A stretch of 64,000 nt of DNA from Cyanoderma ruficeps (Eukaryota > Chordata > Aves > Passeriformes > Timaliidae). The notes beneath the pieces are model-generated. The model did not search any database. It saw nothing but the letters and a program-made list of their open reading frames with translations, and was not told where the DNA came from. Made by a program: the position numbers and the translations under genes. This document shows positions 40,401 to 52,900 of this stretch, one piece after another; the stretch's first letter is position 1, and each line of letters begins with the position of its first letter. The stretch lies in the NCBI GenBank assembly GCA_008694505.1, contig VZDJ01007753.1, forward strand, positions 28,005,643-28,069,642, in the 5' to 3' direction.

Positions 40401-43400
40401 ATCTATGTGAACTATTAACATTGTTCCACAGATGTGATGTTCTCTGGGATTTCACGTTGTTTCTAATGGATGAGATGTTTTTCATGGTACCCAGAATGCA
40501 TATGAGCATGACACACTCATCATCATTCTTTTATTACTTTTCTGCTGATTTATCAAAATAGTGGATGGAAAGAGTCTGAGTCAGTGAATTCAGCTCTTGC
40601 TATCACAGGAAACTCTGTCATTTATGTCTTTATAGGTCACTTGTCCTAAGAAAGTGACTATTACAAAGATAGGAGGCTTTTTGCCTCCATAGTACCTATT
40701 ATTATGTATCAGAAGACAAAGGATCAGAAGGCCATCTGGCCTAATATTTAGTTTTTGCCAACAGTCTATAGAGGATCATCAGGCCAGCACACAGCAAGAT
40801 GACAAATATATACCCTCTGTTTTTCCAGATGTCCTGATTCTGGACTTCAGGCTTCTTGTTATGTCCTTGCTCTCTCCATAAATTCCACACAGGGCACTGG
40901 ACTTATTTCTTTATACAGGTTTACTTCCTACCTAGGGCACAATGCTTCATTTTCCATTTTGTCCACTCTGTTCATCAGAAGTGACTAAAAAAATCACACA
41001 TCTGCTCGGAGTGACACTCAGTTTATTTCCTTCCATATTCCTCCCTCTCTAACCATACTTTTTGCTAGGCAGTTTTGTTTGTTTGTTTCCTTTTTTCTTT
41101 GTTTTTCAAATTTTCTTCTTTTTGTTAGTTTTTGGCCAAGTTAGAGAGCTGAATCTGATGAGTGCAGGGCTGACATGAGGGAATATGAGGCTCTTTTTAG
41201 TGGCCATGAATTAGTATATCTGCTAAATCTGTAATACGAAATTTCAACCCTAATTACATATTTCACAGAAAAGTCAACACCTCTTTGTAATGTGCAATCA
41301 TTTTTCATAGTAATAACAGCAAGCAACTTCTGCAATATTGTGCAATTTTATTAACAGGGAACTTCAGGAATCCTTTATTCATTCAAATTTGGCCAAGTAT
41401 TTAGACATTTGAATTAAGTACTGCAGAGCTGATAAATGAGTACTTTGAAGAACAGGAGCTAATATACCTATGATTTTAATGGTTTGATGCGTCAGACTTA
41501 CAATCTTCCGTGATCAGTTGAACTGATATAAGAGTTCCCCTGAAACAGAACAGGGAGATTTACCCCTCGATTTGTTCTCCCCTGTTGCTGCTAGGTTTTC
41601 ACTGAGTGTCCTGCTGCTTTCTCTGTGATAGTTCTGATGGTCACTGAACCCTTCTAGTGTGCTGATACAGTTCACAAATTCATAAGAAACTATACCAATT
41701 AGTCTCCTCTCCTAGGATGATGTGTTCTATAGGCATGTGGCAAACTACAAGGTTCTGTAAGGAGGAGTACTGTTGACATGAGGGAGACAAACATCTTGCC
41801 TTTTTAGCAACAGTGAACAACAAAATTGGAACTTCCTGTCTTGTAAAGATGAATATTAAATTTCAGTATATTCCTAAATTTCCTAAGACATATATACAGT
41901 TACAATGCATTATCTGTATAATAATGGAACTGTAATCTGTTTTACTTCTTAGATATGTCAAATTGTTCAGATAATATATCAATTTGGCAAGAAAAAGAAT
42001 GTATCTGAAAAGGAAAAGGATATATTGTTATTCATTTAAAAATTCACCTTTCAGGTGATTAAATTAGGAAAGATTTTTACTTACATAACATTGTTACATT
42101 ATTCTATTCCCCTGTGAAGGTAACATAACATTCTTGCATTATTTTTATTTCTCATGTGATGGAAGTCAACTTACACCTTCAAAAGGACATTTTTGTTCAT
42201 AACTAGCTGAACTTCATTTTCTAAGAGAAGAAATAACACTATGAAGCATGTTCTGTCAGACAAGATAGACAAAATGGCAATCACAGAAATAAAAGTACAT
42301 CTATAACTTAGAGACATAGTAAATAAATACCTATACGTCTTTGACTAGGATGCAGTTTTGCATTACAGGATAGCTGATCCAGTAGTCTGCAGGACTAGAA
42401 AACAAATACTTTTCAATAGCTTTGTTTTCTGACACACCATCAAGCTAAATCAATTTTGCCTGCAGTTTTGCAACTGGTAAATCTGGTATATGGGAAATGG
42501 TGGGACCAAACTGCACAGACTAGAAGGGTGTTGGGTGTCAAGGAACCAGGAGCGGGCCTAACTCTTTTAGTGTAAAACCACCCTTTCACAGATTAAGTGT
42601 AACAGCATACTCTAATAACAGCATGTACACACATGCCTTTCATGCATAACTTAGCATACAGTTTTGGGGGTTGCCACTGATGATCTGCATCTGGGTTGCT
42701 CCATTCTTTGTCTTCATATTTCCTGATACATAATTGTGTGGGGAGTTAAAAAACCCGGTCAGACTACGATTAATTGAGAAGTGCTCCACTGTGCTAGCTC
42801 CCTGAAATGCAGTGTGCGTCAAGGGGGAAAAGACTGGTAATGTATGTGTCAAGGGAACACAATTCCAAAAGAATTGAGCTGAAAATGTTGTGGAATCATG
42901 TTTTTAAATGAAATATGTCTTCCTTCACTACTTCTTTCTAAAGGTCCCCCTACCTCACCCCCTCACCCTTTGCACTGTCCCTGGCAGTTGGCTGATTCTT
43001 GTGTTGAAATGATTCAGCTCACTAATGTGCTAAAGAAAGAAGAATCCAACATTCCTGCTGGGAGAAACCATTTTGATCTAAGTTGCCACACCTGGGCAGA
43101 CGCTGGCGGGACAGTGGCACATGTAGCACTTTACACATTACAGACCCTGCACTCCACCATGTCCATCTGGGCACCCACAGCACCTTCTCACCACTCTGCT
43201 GCAGGGCCCTGATGGCAGCCAGTGCACAGGGGACACACAGCTACTGTTTTACCCCTGCTCCAGATTCAGGGAAATGGATAAAAAAGTAGAAGAAATGACC
43301 ATACTTTTGTAGTTTAAAAAATTAGTACTGCTATGGATCAATAAGCCATTATGGAGATATGAGAAAATTGGGAGGGTGACAGCACCTCTGAGCCACAACC

Positions 43401-44111
43401 CCTTCTGTGTGCTGCTCTTCAGCTGGTGCCATTGAGCTCTGCCCCTGGCTCAACTCGGGTTGTAAAAGCACAATCTAACCCACTGCCTTCTCACCAGGGA
43501 GTCATCAGCTTACTACAACATCTCAGCAGCTAAAAACTTGCAAATATTTCCTTAGGTTTTTGTTGTTTCTTTTTACTCTCTTGAGAAATAAGTTCAAAAG
43601 ACATCTCTATTGTGCCAAGATTATTTTGGAGATGGTATTTTACTTGCATCCCACTCAACATGAAGACTCTTGTTTCTCAAAACCCCCTCTAGACCTAGAA
43701 TACACACTGATGCATCTGTTCGTAAAAACATACAGAAAGCACAGTTCATAAAGATATTATCTCTCCTTTTATTTATTTATAGATTTACTTGGCACTTACT
43801 GGCCTAATGCAGTTATTTTCGGGACATACTTAAATAGAGCATTAAGGGCCAACTTCTCTGAGAGAATTATTGGCATTGTTACAGTTACATTGTGCTTCCA
43901 ACACATACAGCCTTATTCTCTTGTATCCATAGCTTTGAAAAGCCAGCTCAAGGACAAGTAAGAAAAAAGAAATGTAAAGTGGAGAAAATTTACTTTCTGT
44001 TTATTGTAAATGAAATCATTAAACACTGATTTTTCAAACTTGAACTCTCTCCCACTCATTGCAGTAGATTAACAAAAAAAACAATAAATAAACACAGGCA
44101 GTTTATCTTTC

Positions 44112-44112
<1 letters not shown>
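37471..44112. other. Non-coding AT-rich DNA
   Basis: No gene recognised. Contents are A- and T-runs (about 37804-37813 and 37913-37922), a TTTG-rich run (about 41076-41106) and a diverged 40-bp tandem duplication at 42083-42162. A GC-richer patch lies at about 42940-43230, where the 104-codon plus frame 42898-43212 is Pro/His/Ser-rich and without a recognisable domain. Confidence 0.55.
42083..42162 (+). repeat. Diverged 40-bp tandem duplication
   Basis: ACATAACATT begins each copy (42083 and 42123). It is followed by a one-base difference, TT, another difference and CATTATT. The right halves align less well but both contain a TGTGA word near the end. The pattern fits an old local duplication with point changes. 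Confidence 0.65.

Positions 44113-44198
<86 letters not shown>
44113..44198 (+). repeat. (CTTT)21 microsatellite
   Basis: Twenty-one uninterrupted CTTT units (GAAA on the minus strand) plus CT, preceded by an imperfect TATCTTTCT lead-in and ended by CTCC. It is the longest pure short tandem repeat in the window. Repeats of this length and purity are usually polymorphic. The all-pyrimidine strand could form triplex DNA. Confidence 0.98.
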
Positions 44199-46795
44199 CC
44201 TTGCTTGAATTATTTTAGCATGTTCCATCCATGGTTAGAAATCAGGCATGACAATGGTCTAATGCAAAAGTTTTGTCCATGGAGAAATCAGACATGACTA
44301 CGGTCTACCCCTGAATGTGATCTTAATGTTTTCTACCACTGAAGAATCATTAACATCTGTTAATAACTCACCCAGCTGCTTTGTTAGATTGTTTTTAAAA
44401 AATCTTATGTACACCATAGATGTCTCCAACTCATAGTCTAAGTAACCTTTCCCAGCTGCTAAAGCCTGATTTAAAATCTTTCTTTACAATACACACATTT
44501 TTTAACTATCCTATTTTTTTGTCTCCAGAAAAAGTAACTGTGCTAACATCTGTTCATTTTCATTCCCCAATTCCCATCTTAAATACTTATTTTCAGCATG
44601 TATTTTTCTTGTAAATAGAATCCCATGTACTTTCTCACCTCCTAGTCCTTCATTTTCTCCTTTCCGCTCTTGCTCTCATTCCAGTCTATCCCTCATGATT
44701 TCGTTTGACTGATTATACTTTAAATACAGTATTAATAGAGAGAAAAAGATTATTTAAAGGACTTCTTTGATTATCTCACACTAATTTAGGCTTGGGAAAA
44801 AGAAAATGGGGCCATGCCATGAATCTACTCTGTCTAAAGGGAATAAATGAAGGGAAAGGGGAACAATATACAGTAAAGGGTTTGTAGGTAGTTGTTAGGA
44901 ATAAAACTATGTAATGGAAATACTGGAACATTAGAAAAATACCTACTGGCTGTGAGAAGCAGTAGGCTATGCAGGAGCATTCCAAGGGAATTAGAGGGGA
45001 CATTTCACTGAGCACATTTTAAAATAGGCTGGATGAAAGGTATGGTTTGGGACCAAGCAACAGGCAGAGGCAAAGTGAGAGGAGATGGTGAGGGTGAGGG
45101 AAAGTGAGAGGGAGAGGAAGCTGAACGCAGCACTGGGATAGAGATTTCTGGGTGCTAGTACAACAGGGGCAGAATATGACAGACACAGGCTGTACCTCAT
45201 TTGGGAATGGGCTGTGATTTTAAGTGCTGGTTCTACTGCATTGGTCTAAACAGTACAGCCATGGATAAAATGCTAGCGGTAGTGGTACCATTCCCCATTG
45301 CCAAGAAATAGCAGATGAATAGTTGAATGGATGTCCCATGTCCAAAATAAATAAACCAGATTTATAAGTGGTGTACAAGATTGTTCATATTGCACTGAGC
45401 ACCAAGATTTCTAATGTTATTTCTTTCTCACTGTTAAGAGTGTAAGGGGCACTGAGACAATTTATATAACTCAAAAAAGGTACATTACCATAAGTTACAG
45501 TAATTCCCTTTTCAACAGCAATACATTGGCATGTCCTGAGACTGTGGGAATCTAAACAAATAAAATAATTGAACACATCTATTGTATTTAATACAATATA
45601 ACACACTATAATACTACAGGGTGTTTTCTGTATAAACATGGCTGTACTTTTCCAGATCTGTCAGCTTACCTACATATCCAAAATGTTTCAAACTGAATTT
45701 CATTTTTGTCATGATAATTTAGTCACGGCTTATGATTCATGTAAATATTCTGTTTATCTGTAGATATCTTGAGACAGTACAAAGAAAATCCAACTGCTTC
45801 TATACTGTCTTTAACTTCTTCAGTAGTTTCTAACTAGAGAAACAGACAACAGTACAGGGAGTATATTTTAAAGGGTATTTAGTCCTAGGTTGTGTTCTTT
45901 TTTTTTCCTTTTCCCATTGGGCAGCATAATGACTTATTATAAAGAATTATTCTCTCATAACTGTAAGGCATGCTATGATTCTTCACTGTAACAGTTTTAG
46001 AGCTCTTCCATCACATTTTCCTGTTCTGCCTAGAAGAGGGTTATTTGTAGCCTCATATTAAGAAAGGAAGCACTTTCATAAAATTAAGACAATAACAAAT
46101 GGAAGAAAAAATTTTCAGAGCTTTCTTGGATTTAAACTGTGAGTGCAGAATGTATAGCCTGTGAAATCACAAAACACAGTCCACACCAGTTTTTTGCAAC
46201 TGCATCATGCAGACACAACTAATCAACTGCAGGTTTTTCCAGTGCTACAGAACTTAAATATAAAGAAACTTCACTTCCTCTGCCAAGGAAGATGCTGTAC
46301 CAGTACAGTCAAATATGTCTGCATACATTTACTTTTTTAAATCAAACATATAATATTTAGATGCAAATATAAATATATAGATGCAGATTATAGAAGAGAA
46401 ACCCTCAGGCTCTTATCATTTTACATGTTCTGCCCATGTAGCTGCCAGTAATGTTTATACAAACTTTGTAAGCACTAGAAATCCAAATACGGGAAGGATA
46501 TTGTGCTATGTCATTAGAATGAAAACAAAATATACAATTAAGGGACCTGAAACAAACTGTTCTAGCTCATTGTCCAAACTGGAGGAAAAATAAAATAGCA
46601 AGCAAAAAATTGTTAAGAGAACAAATGACTGCATATATCTTGCAAATGTCCATAGTCAAAAGGATTGTCACTAGCAGGATGGATAATACTCAATGTCTTC
46701 TAGCATGATTTCCATTTACTCCCTGAACCAGCTGCTCAAGGAATCATCCGTAAGGGTTCATCTAGACAGAACTTGAGGAATGTGAAAGACTTTCT
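44199..46795. other. Non-coding DNA
   Basis: No gene recognised. At about 45055-45121 the plus strand is a G/A-rich tract with repeated GTGAGGGT and GAGAGG words. An AT-rich patch lies at about 46320-46390 with ATATTTAGATGCAAATATAA and ATATATAGATGCAGAT sub-repeats. Confidence 0.55.
45055..45121 (+). repeat. Low-complexity purine tract
   Basis: The tract is mostly G and A, including GATGGTGAGGGTGAGGGA and GAGAGGGAGAGGAAG. It is simple-sequence DNA with strong strand asymmetry, and the minus-strand 69-codon frame over it is Ser/Leu-rich for that reason. Confidence 0.7.
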
Positions 46796-46914
46796 CATAG
46801 AATGACAGAATTGTCTGAGCTGGAAGGGATCCAGGGATCAAGTCCTTCTCTTAAGTGCATGGCCAATACAGGGATCAAACCTGCGACCTTGGCTTAATTG
46901 GCACCACACTCTAA
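46796..46914 (-). mobile_element. tRNA-Ile-derived SINE with CR1-like tail (TguSINE1-like)
   Basis: Read on the minus strand, the element starts with a tRNA-like head, TTAGAGTGTGGTGCCAATTA, followed by GCCAAGGTCGCAGG. This parallels tRNA-Ile from the D arm through the anticodon region; the AAT anticodon equivalent is at 46897-46899. A B-box-like GGTTTGATCC follows (46872-46881), with one change from GGTTCGATCC that fits CpG decay. A short linker is followed by a tail, GATCCCTTCCAGCTCAGACA then TTCTGTCATTCTATG, matching the 3' end of CR1 LINEs. This head-and-tail design is that of TguSINE1, known from passerine genomes and thought to be moved by CR1 machinery. The copy lacks the acceptor-stem and A-box start, so it is 5'-truncated, mutated and inactive. 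It is not a functional tRNA gene. Confidence 0.85.
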
Positions 46915-49900
46915 TGGGAAGATGCACCAAACCAAAAATCTCAAACAAAATTAAATACTGCATCTTGAAGAGAACTAAGGGCACTCCAGGTCAGCTTTGG
47001 TCCACTAGCCTTCTAGAAACCCAAAACATCCCTTCCATACCTATCTGACAAGAAATTATACAAAAAAAAAATCACATATTCCTTCTTGCCCTGGCATTTT
47101 TTTCTTTCGCTCTCTCTGGTAGACTGTTCACTTGCTTCCTTGTCCAAAAAGCTTATCCCATCTACTACTGTCTCTCTCAATTCCCCTATGATGGTCTTGT
47201 CACTTGCTCCCTCCACATAGAGCCATTTCACTTCCTTCTGGTGCACTCCTGAAGTACGTAACTATCTAGGCATCTGTAGCTGTCTTTTATTTCATATTAT
47301 TCCCCCAAAAACCTCACAAACAAGGAAAGTATTCCTTAATAGGTAAATAGAAATTATTGTTCTGTCTTGAGCTGAAGGTGGACATGGTTTATTTTGTGGG
47401 TGTTAGAAATTCTAGGTTGTTACAGCTCTCAAATGACTCAATAAACTGAGGGAAGTTTTGGTAAATCCACTGAAATGGCACAGATAACATGAAGCCCAAA
47501 GCATGGTATCATCATGCTATGCTGTCAAATGGAAATTATTATTTTAGGATATTTCAGTGTAAAAAAAGCACCTAAAAAAACTCAGGAGTAGATGGCAGAA
47601 TGTGTAATCAAAATTAAAGCTTGAGAGATCTGTAGTAGTCTGATTTGATGATGCAGAAATTCAGTTTCTATCAAAGAAAGGATAGAATTATTTTAAAATC
47701 AAGAAAAGAATATAGGTTATAGATCTTCCAAAAGATCTACACTGATTTGAAATAAGGGTATCATCAGGAAGTTCTGGTGTTTGATCACAAATACCACACA
47801 AGTATCACACAAGGAGACAATGAAGCCACATTACACAGCTCCTTTTATCCCAAAGGATCTTGACACTCTTTATAAAATATACATGTGGTACACCTATGAA
47901 CAACAAAAAAAAGCACATAGGAACAGAAATCATTTTGACCAGCACTGCAAGTCAGAGCATCTGTTTAACAGTGTACATCAACACTGTTCTTTAATTCAGG
48001 GAAGGATTTATATTGCAATAGTATATCTAGCAGGAATTATTAGCCCATGTGCCTTTATTAATTCCTAACAGATTGTACATAGAAGAAAAAAGAAGGGCAA
48101 ATTAGAGAGCACTGGATCACATCCACATCCAAATTACTACAAACTGTAAAGTCCTCATTATAAAAAATTTGGATCTGTACATAAATATCCAAAGTATTTC
48201 AATACTGAAATTCAAATGCCAAAACCAGAGTATAAGCTGCACACAAGCCCTGCGAAAAATTGTGCCAAAGGCCACTGATAATTGAAGGAAATCTAATCCC
48301 AGAGAAAAGCCTCGACATTTGGATGAAACAAGGACATTAAGCTGAGTTGGTGAGGGATTATTTTTACTCAGTTCTTTTTCTTCAAAATGAAAAAAACATT
48401 TCTCAAGAAACTATCAGTTTCAATATATTTTTATACACTTCTTCTAGATGACAATGGATGTTGTTCCCTACATTTTCAAACAAAACCTTCTGTTTTTCTA
48501 GCTCAAAATTACTTAAAAGTCATTGAAAAGAAAGGAAGGAGAAAAGGAAGTGAAAACTTCCAAAATCCAAAATTAATTACACAAAGTTTCATTGGCCATA
48601 ACTCATTGTTTTTCTAAGTCTTCTGAGAGTTCAACTGTTCATTCCAATACAGAATATTTTGGTATCTTGATAATTTTCCCAGAACAGGAAGACTATTTTC
48701 TGCTTAAAACTGTTACGAATCTAACCAGAGCAGTTTGCATCAAGTACTTAGCCATGAACTTAACATGGCCTGATGCAAACCAAGTGAACTATGGTCACTT
48801 GGAAATGGTAACATTGCATAAGGACAATGAACTCTTCCTTAACCAATGTTTTTCAGAAACAAGCTCCACCTCTGCCCATTCAAGCAAAAGAGACCAAAAA
48901 TCAAAGAGGAATTAATGATATAAAGGAAGTAGGTCTTGCAAAATAACAGATGGAATGAGATCGGAAACACATGTAGTAAGCTGAACTTTTTTAATAAGAC
49001 CAAAATGACAGAATTGGAACAAAGGAACAGAATGGATAAACACGCACACAAATCAGCAGAACAGTTGCTAACTAGAAATGGGTCTGTAATGCAGATTCCA
49101 AACCTCGATTTAGATCCCAAATTACTTTTTAGATTTGGGCCTTTAGATTCATGATGTTCGTTTAGAATTTTTCAGAAAGACTAGCAAAATTTAAAATCTC
49201 CATCCTGACTGCACAAAAATTTCCTCCACAGTTTCTAAGATGAATTATTTGCCTCATATTTTAAATGCTGATGTTCGAGATCACACATGAGACCAAAAGT
49301 CAGTCCATTTGAAGATTCTGATCTAAAGGTGAACTTTGTGAAGAGGTATAACAGTAGAACAGTATGGACTGCAGCCTTCTGCCAAAGGTAAGAAACAGCT
49401 TTAAGAAAAAAACCAGCAACATTGGATAGGTTTATCATGAAAACAACATACTTAATAACTTATTCTCTGATAAATTGAAGTAAAATCTTCCAAAAGAATG
49501 TCTCCTGGGCCTCTTTTATGCATTGATTTTGAAATTGCACACTCATCCCAATGTGAGACTGCATTGTGAAGGCACAACTATATTGAAAAATAGAAAAGAC
49601 TGTTTAAATGTAGAGAAAATAATCAAACAGAACTGTCATTATTTGAATTAACTAGAGAAGTATTAAAAATCTGCCCACTGAATATATGTTTAAATTGTTA
49701 GAACAAAGGTTACACTGATAATTCCACCGATAAAATAATAAACTAGACTTTCTCCAAGTCTTTTATATGGTCTTTGGCATAACATTCACCTCTCTTCGAA
49801 TACATTGTCTGTCAGTAAAAAACCTCTAAAAACTCTATTGGCATGGACTCATCTATCTCCTGTAAGGCAACACAGATCTGGAGGACCATTTAGTACTAGT

Positions 49901-52900
49901 GTGATGTGAGAGAAACCATCTTTCTTTCAAATAATTGTTTCAAAATGTATAGTGATGTCAACTTACACCTAAAATGGAATAGAGAAGTAAACAATTCATC
50001 TAATTCCCATAACATTTTTCCTGTTCACAGGAATTTCAGACACCTTTTCAGATGTTATGCATTTGAAAGTTGTTGATGGTGTATTGTTATTTCTTATGTA
50101 TTATTTGAAAACAGTCATATATTTCTTAATTTTTATTTTCTATTAAATTCTGTCATGTAGACAACTGTTAAAAAATTATTCAGTAGGTTTCCATTTCCTA
50201 ACTACATAATACCAAGTCACATCCAAAATGACTATCTTACATCAATATATGTTTCAGAGTCTGTATGAATACTTGCAAAGGCGTTTTTGAAATTGTTTTC
50301 AAGAACAATGGAGTACCTAAAATTCAGCTGTATAAATACTGGTGATTACCAAAGAAAAAGAGAAAGCACATATAAAGGGAATCAACTTATAAACCTAGGG
50401 AAACATTAGCTAAAATTTTATTCCTACTTGTAGTTCTAATTACCCAATATGACCATTGCTTTCATGCCTTTTTTGAGATATTAAAATGCAATTGCAAGGA
50501 AAATTTATGTTAGTGCATCTAGTTCAAAGTCATGGAGCTCCTGAAAACATGATTTTTATGCTAGCAACCCAGTATTAGGAAAGTGAAAAAAATAAACTGT
50601 GTTTTTTTCTTTTTTTTCTTTTTTTTTTTGGTGAGAATTCAGATTACCTCAGAACATAACCTGGAACTGTCAGACAGACCACAGTTACATCCTCCAGTTA
50701 CCAGTCAGTCTTGCTTGACTAATTCCTCAAATACCTTTAGCTTTCCCTTGACTTTACACAGCTCCCTGTAATTCTCCTTTCTCTCACCAGCTACGCACCT
50801 CTGAGCTTCTGCATAAATACTAATTATCCAACAATAAATTTGTGATTAAGTTCTGAATTTTGTATATTTGATTGAGCCAAAACATATGACGCTAGGACAC
50901 AAAGGATAAACTCTACCTAGAAAAGCACTTTACTATTTTTAATGTTAAAGTAATATATATTGCAATGTCTTGTCCTATGTATAATGACCTAGTATGTCAT
51001 TTTGTCATCCTTTGAAAGTCTCATGGATGAAAATGACATTACAGACTGCACTCTTCTTAAGACACAAAAAAGGCACGAAGTAAGCAAACCCCATTCTTTA
51101 TCCAGGCTAAGATAATTTTCTCCTCCCTCACTTTATAGCAAAGAAAGATCATCTTGAGTTCTTAATTAAAAAATAGACCTTCTATGTCTTGGCTGTATCT
51201 GTACCGAAAAGCTCTTGCTACTGCTGTCACTCCTCTCACATGGCCACACACAAAAGCATAACAGACTCTGTATTTAGGAGGGTAAGAACAGAGGTTCAGT
51301 ACCTTATTTAATGGCTAAGTTAATCATAAGGGTAACTGATATATAAAATAGTTGTTAGAGACTGCTTTATAAAAAAATTTAAAATTCGGCACATCTTTTT
51401 ATAATAATATCTCATCAGAAACTAGTCCAAAATATTTTGCAACTGAGAAAAGAGATTAATTTCAAAGAATAAGTGGGATTCATAAAGCTAAAACAATGGA
51501 TCATAGTTATCTTCATCTATCTAGCTAACAGGAATTTCTTAGAGTAGTGATGTTTGGTGTTCTAGCAGAGAAAAAAAAATATTTTCAAATGTACACTTAG
51601 GAAAAAACACTTCATTAAGCATTTGGAGTCTCCATGGTTTATAAGCATGTACTTATATACTGTTCCTCCCTTGATGTGAGCAGATAAACAAATCTGGCAT
51701 TGTTACTGTAGAATAATAGAAAATTGCTAAACACAGAAAAGATATTGCCAAATGTCATAAAGGAGCCAAACTATTTTCCAGGGTTTCAAAATGATCTTTG
51801 ACAGAAACTTTATTTTCTCCAATTTTTTATTAAAAACATACACATACACAAAATATCAATGAAGCACTAAGCCACCAATCCACTAGATGTGAGCCTCTGA
51901 CATCTTCCCTAAACTTCTTCAGAACAGTAACTTAAATCAACGAGATTCCAATAATTTGAAATGGCCACAGGACTCTTTGCACTAAACACACTTCTAGAAG
52001 AAAAGGTAGGAAACTCAAAACACCATAAAAATTAAGCAACAAATGGAGCTTCATACATCCTTGCACCAAACCAAAAGGAAGAAAACCCTAAACCAATCAC
52101 CAAAACTGTAATAACTGGAAATGATTAGGAAACAGTGGATTATCAATAGCATGTTGGGAAAGATTAAGTACACAACAGTACATAGAGGCACTGCAAGAAA
52201 GGAATAAAGTCAATGAAAAACTACTAGAAAACATCCTATGTCCAAAGTTCAGGATTAAAACCAATGGTTCATTTGAACTTTCAAGGCCATCAAAGAATTA
52301 ATCTGCCATAGTAAATTGGGACCATTACAAAATGAAAGGAAGAAGCATGATGTTAGGAACATAGAACAAAATGATGGATGAGATCAAAGGACATTCTATT
52401 CTTGGTTTTGTCATTTGCTTTCAAAATGCAAGTATTTTCAACTACTACCATCTGCTGAGATCTGCAGAAAAGTTTCTGCAAAATCTGTGTAATATCTGTG
52501 AATACATCTGCATCAACAAAGTAGAAAAACTATCACTTTAGTGCTGCCCACTTGTGCAAAGTGTTGCAGCTAACCCATTGGAAGAGTTAACTCAATGGAA
52601 GTTTCTTCAAATGAAGAAATTTGTTTAATGGATTTTTTATTTGACTCAGCCCCTCAGTTTTACTTTGATTCATAACCTGATTTCTTCTGCACAGCTACCG
52701 TTGTTTCCTTTTTTCATACTTTCTTTCTGCTAAAAATTCCACTGTTTAGGGACTGACATTTCACATTTACCTGTTTCCTAATTTTAACTACTTTTTATTT
52801 TGTCCTCATCATTTGTTTGGGGCTGATTAGTCTCCTAGTGACTTTTCTACTTACATGTCTGTGACCTAGATAGAGCTCCAGGAATTACCAATATGGTAAT

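Noticed and set aside
42898..43289. Overlapping plus-strand frames of 104 and 68 codons in a GC-richer patch
   Set aside because: Two frames are open at once, with Pro/His/Ser-rich products, no domain and no splice context, so composition is the simpler explanation.
46862..46914. Functional tRNA-Ile gene
   Set aside because: The acceptor stem and A-box start are missing, the head is mutated and it is fused to a CR1-like tail. It is a SINE remnant.
49287..49387. Short ATG frame ending at a donor-like AAG/GTAAGA, possible first coding exon
   Set aside because: Only 33 codons with an upstream in-frame stop, no promoter features and no matching acceptor or partner exon. Donor-like words of this quality occur by chance many times in 64 kb.
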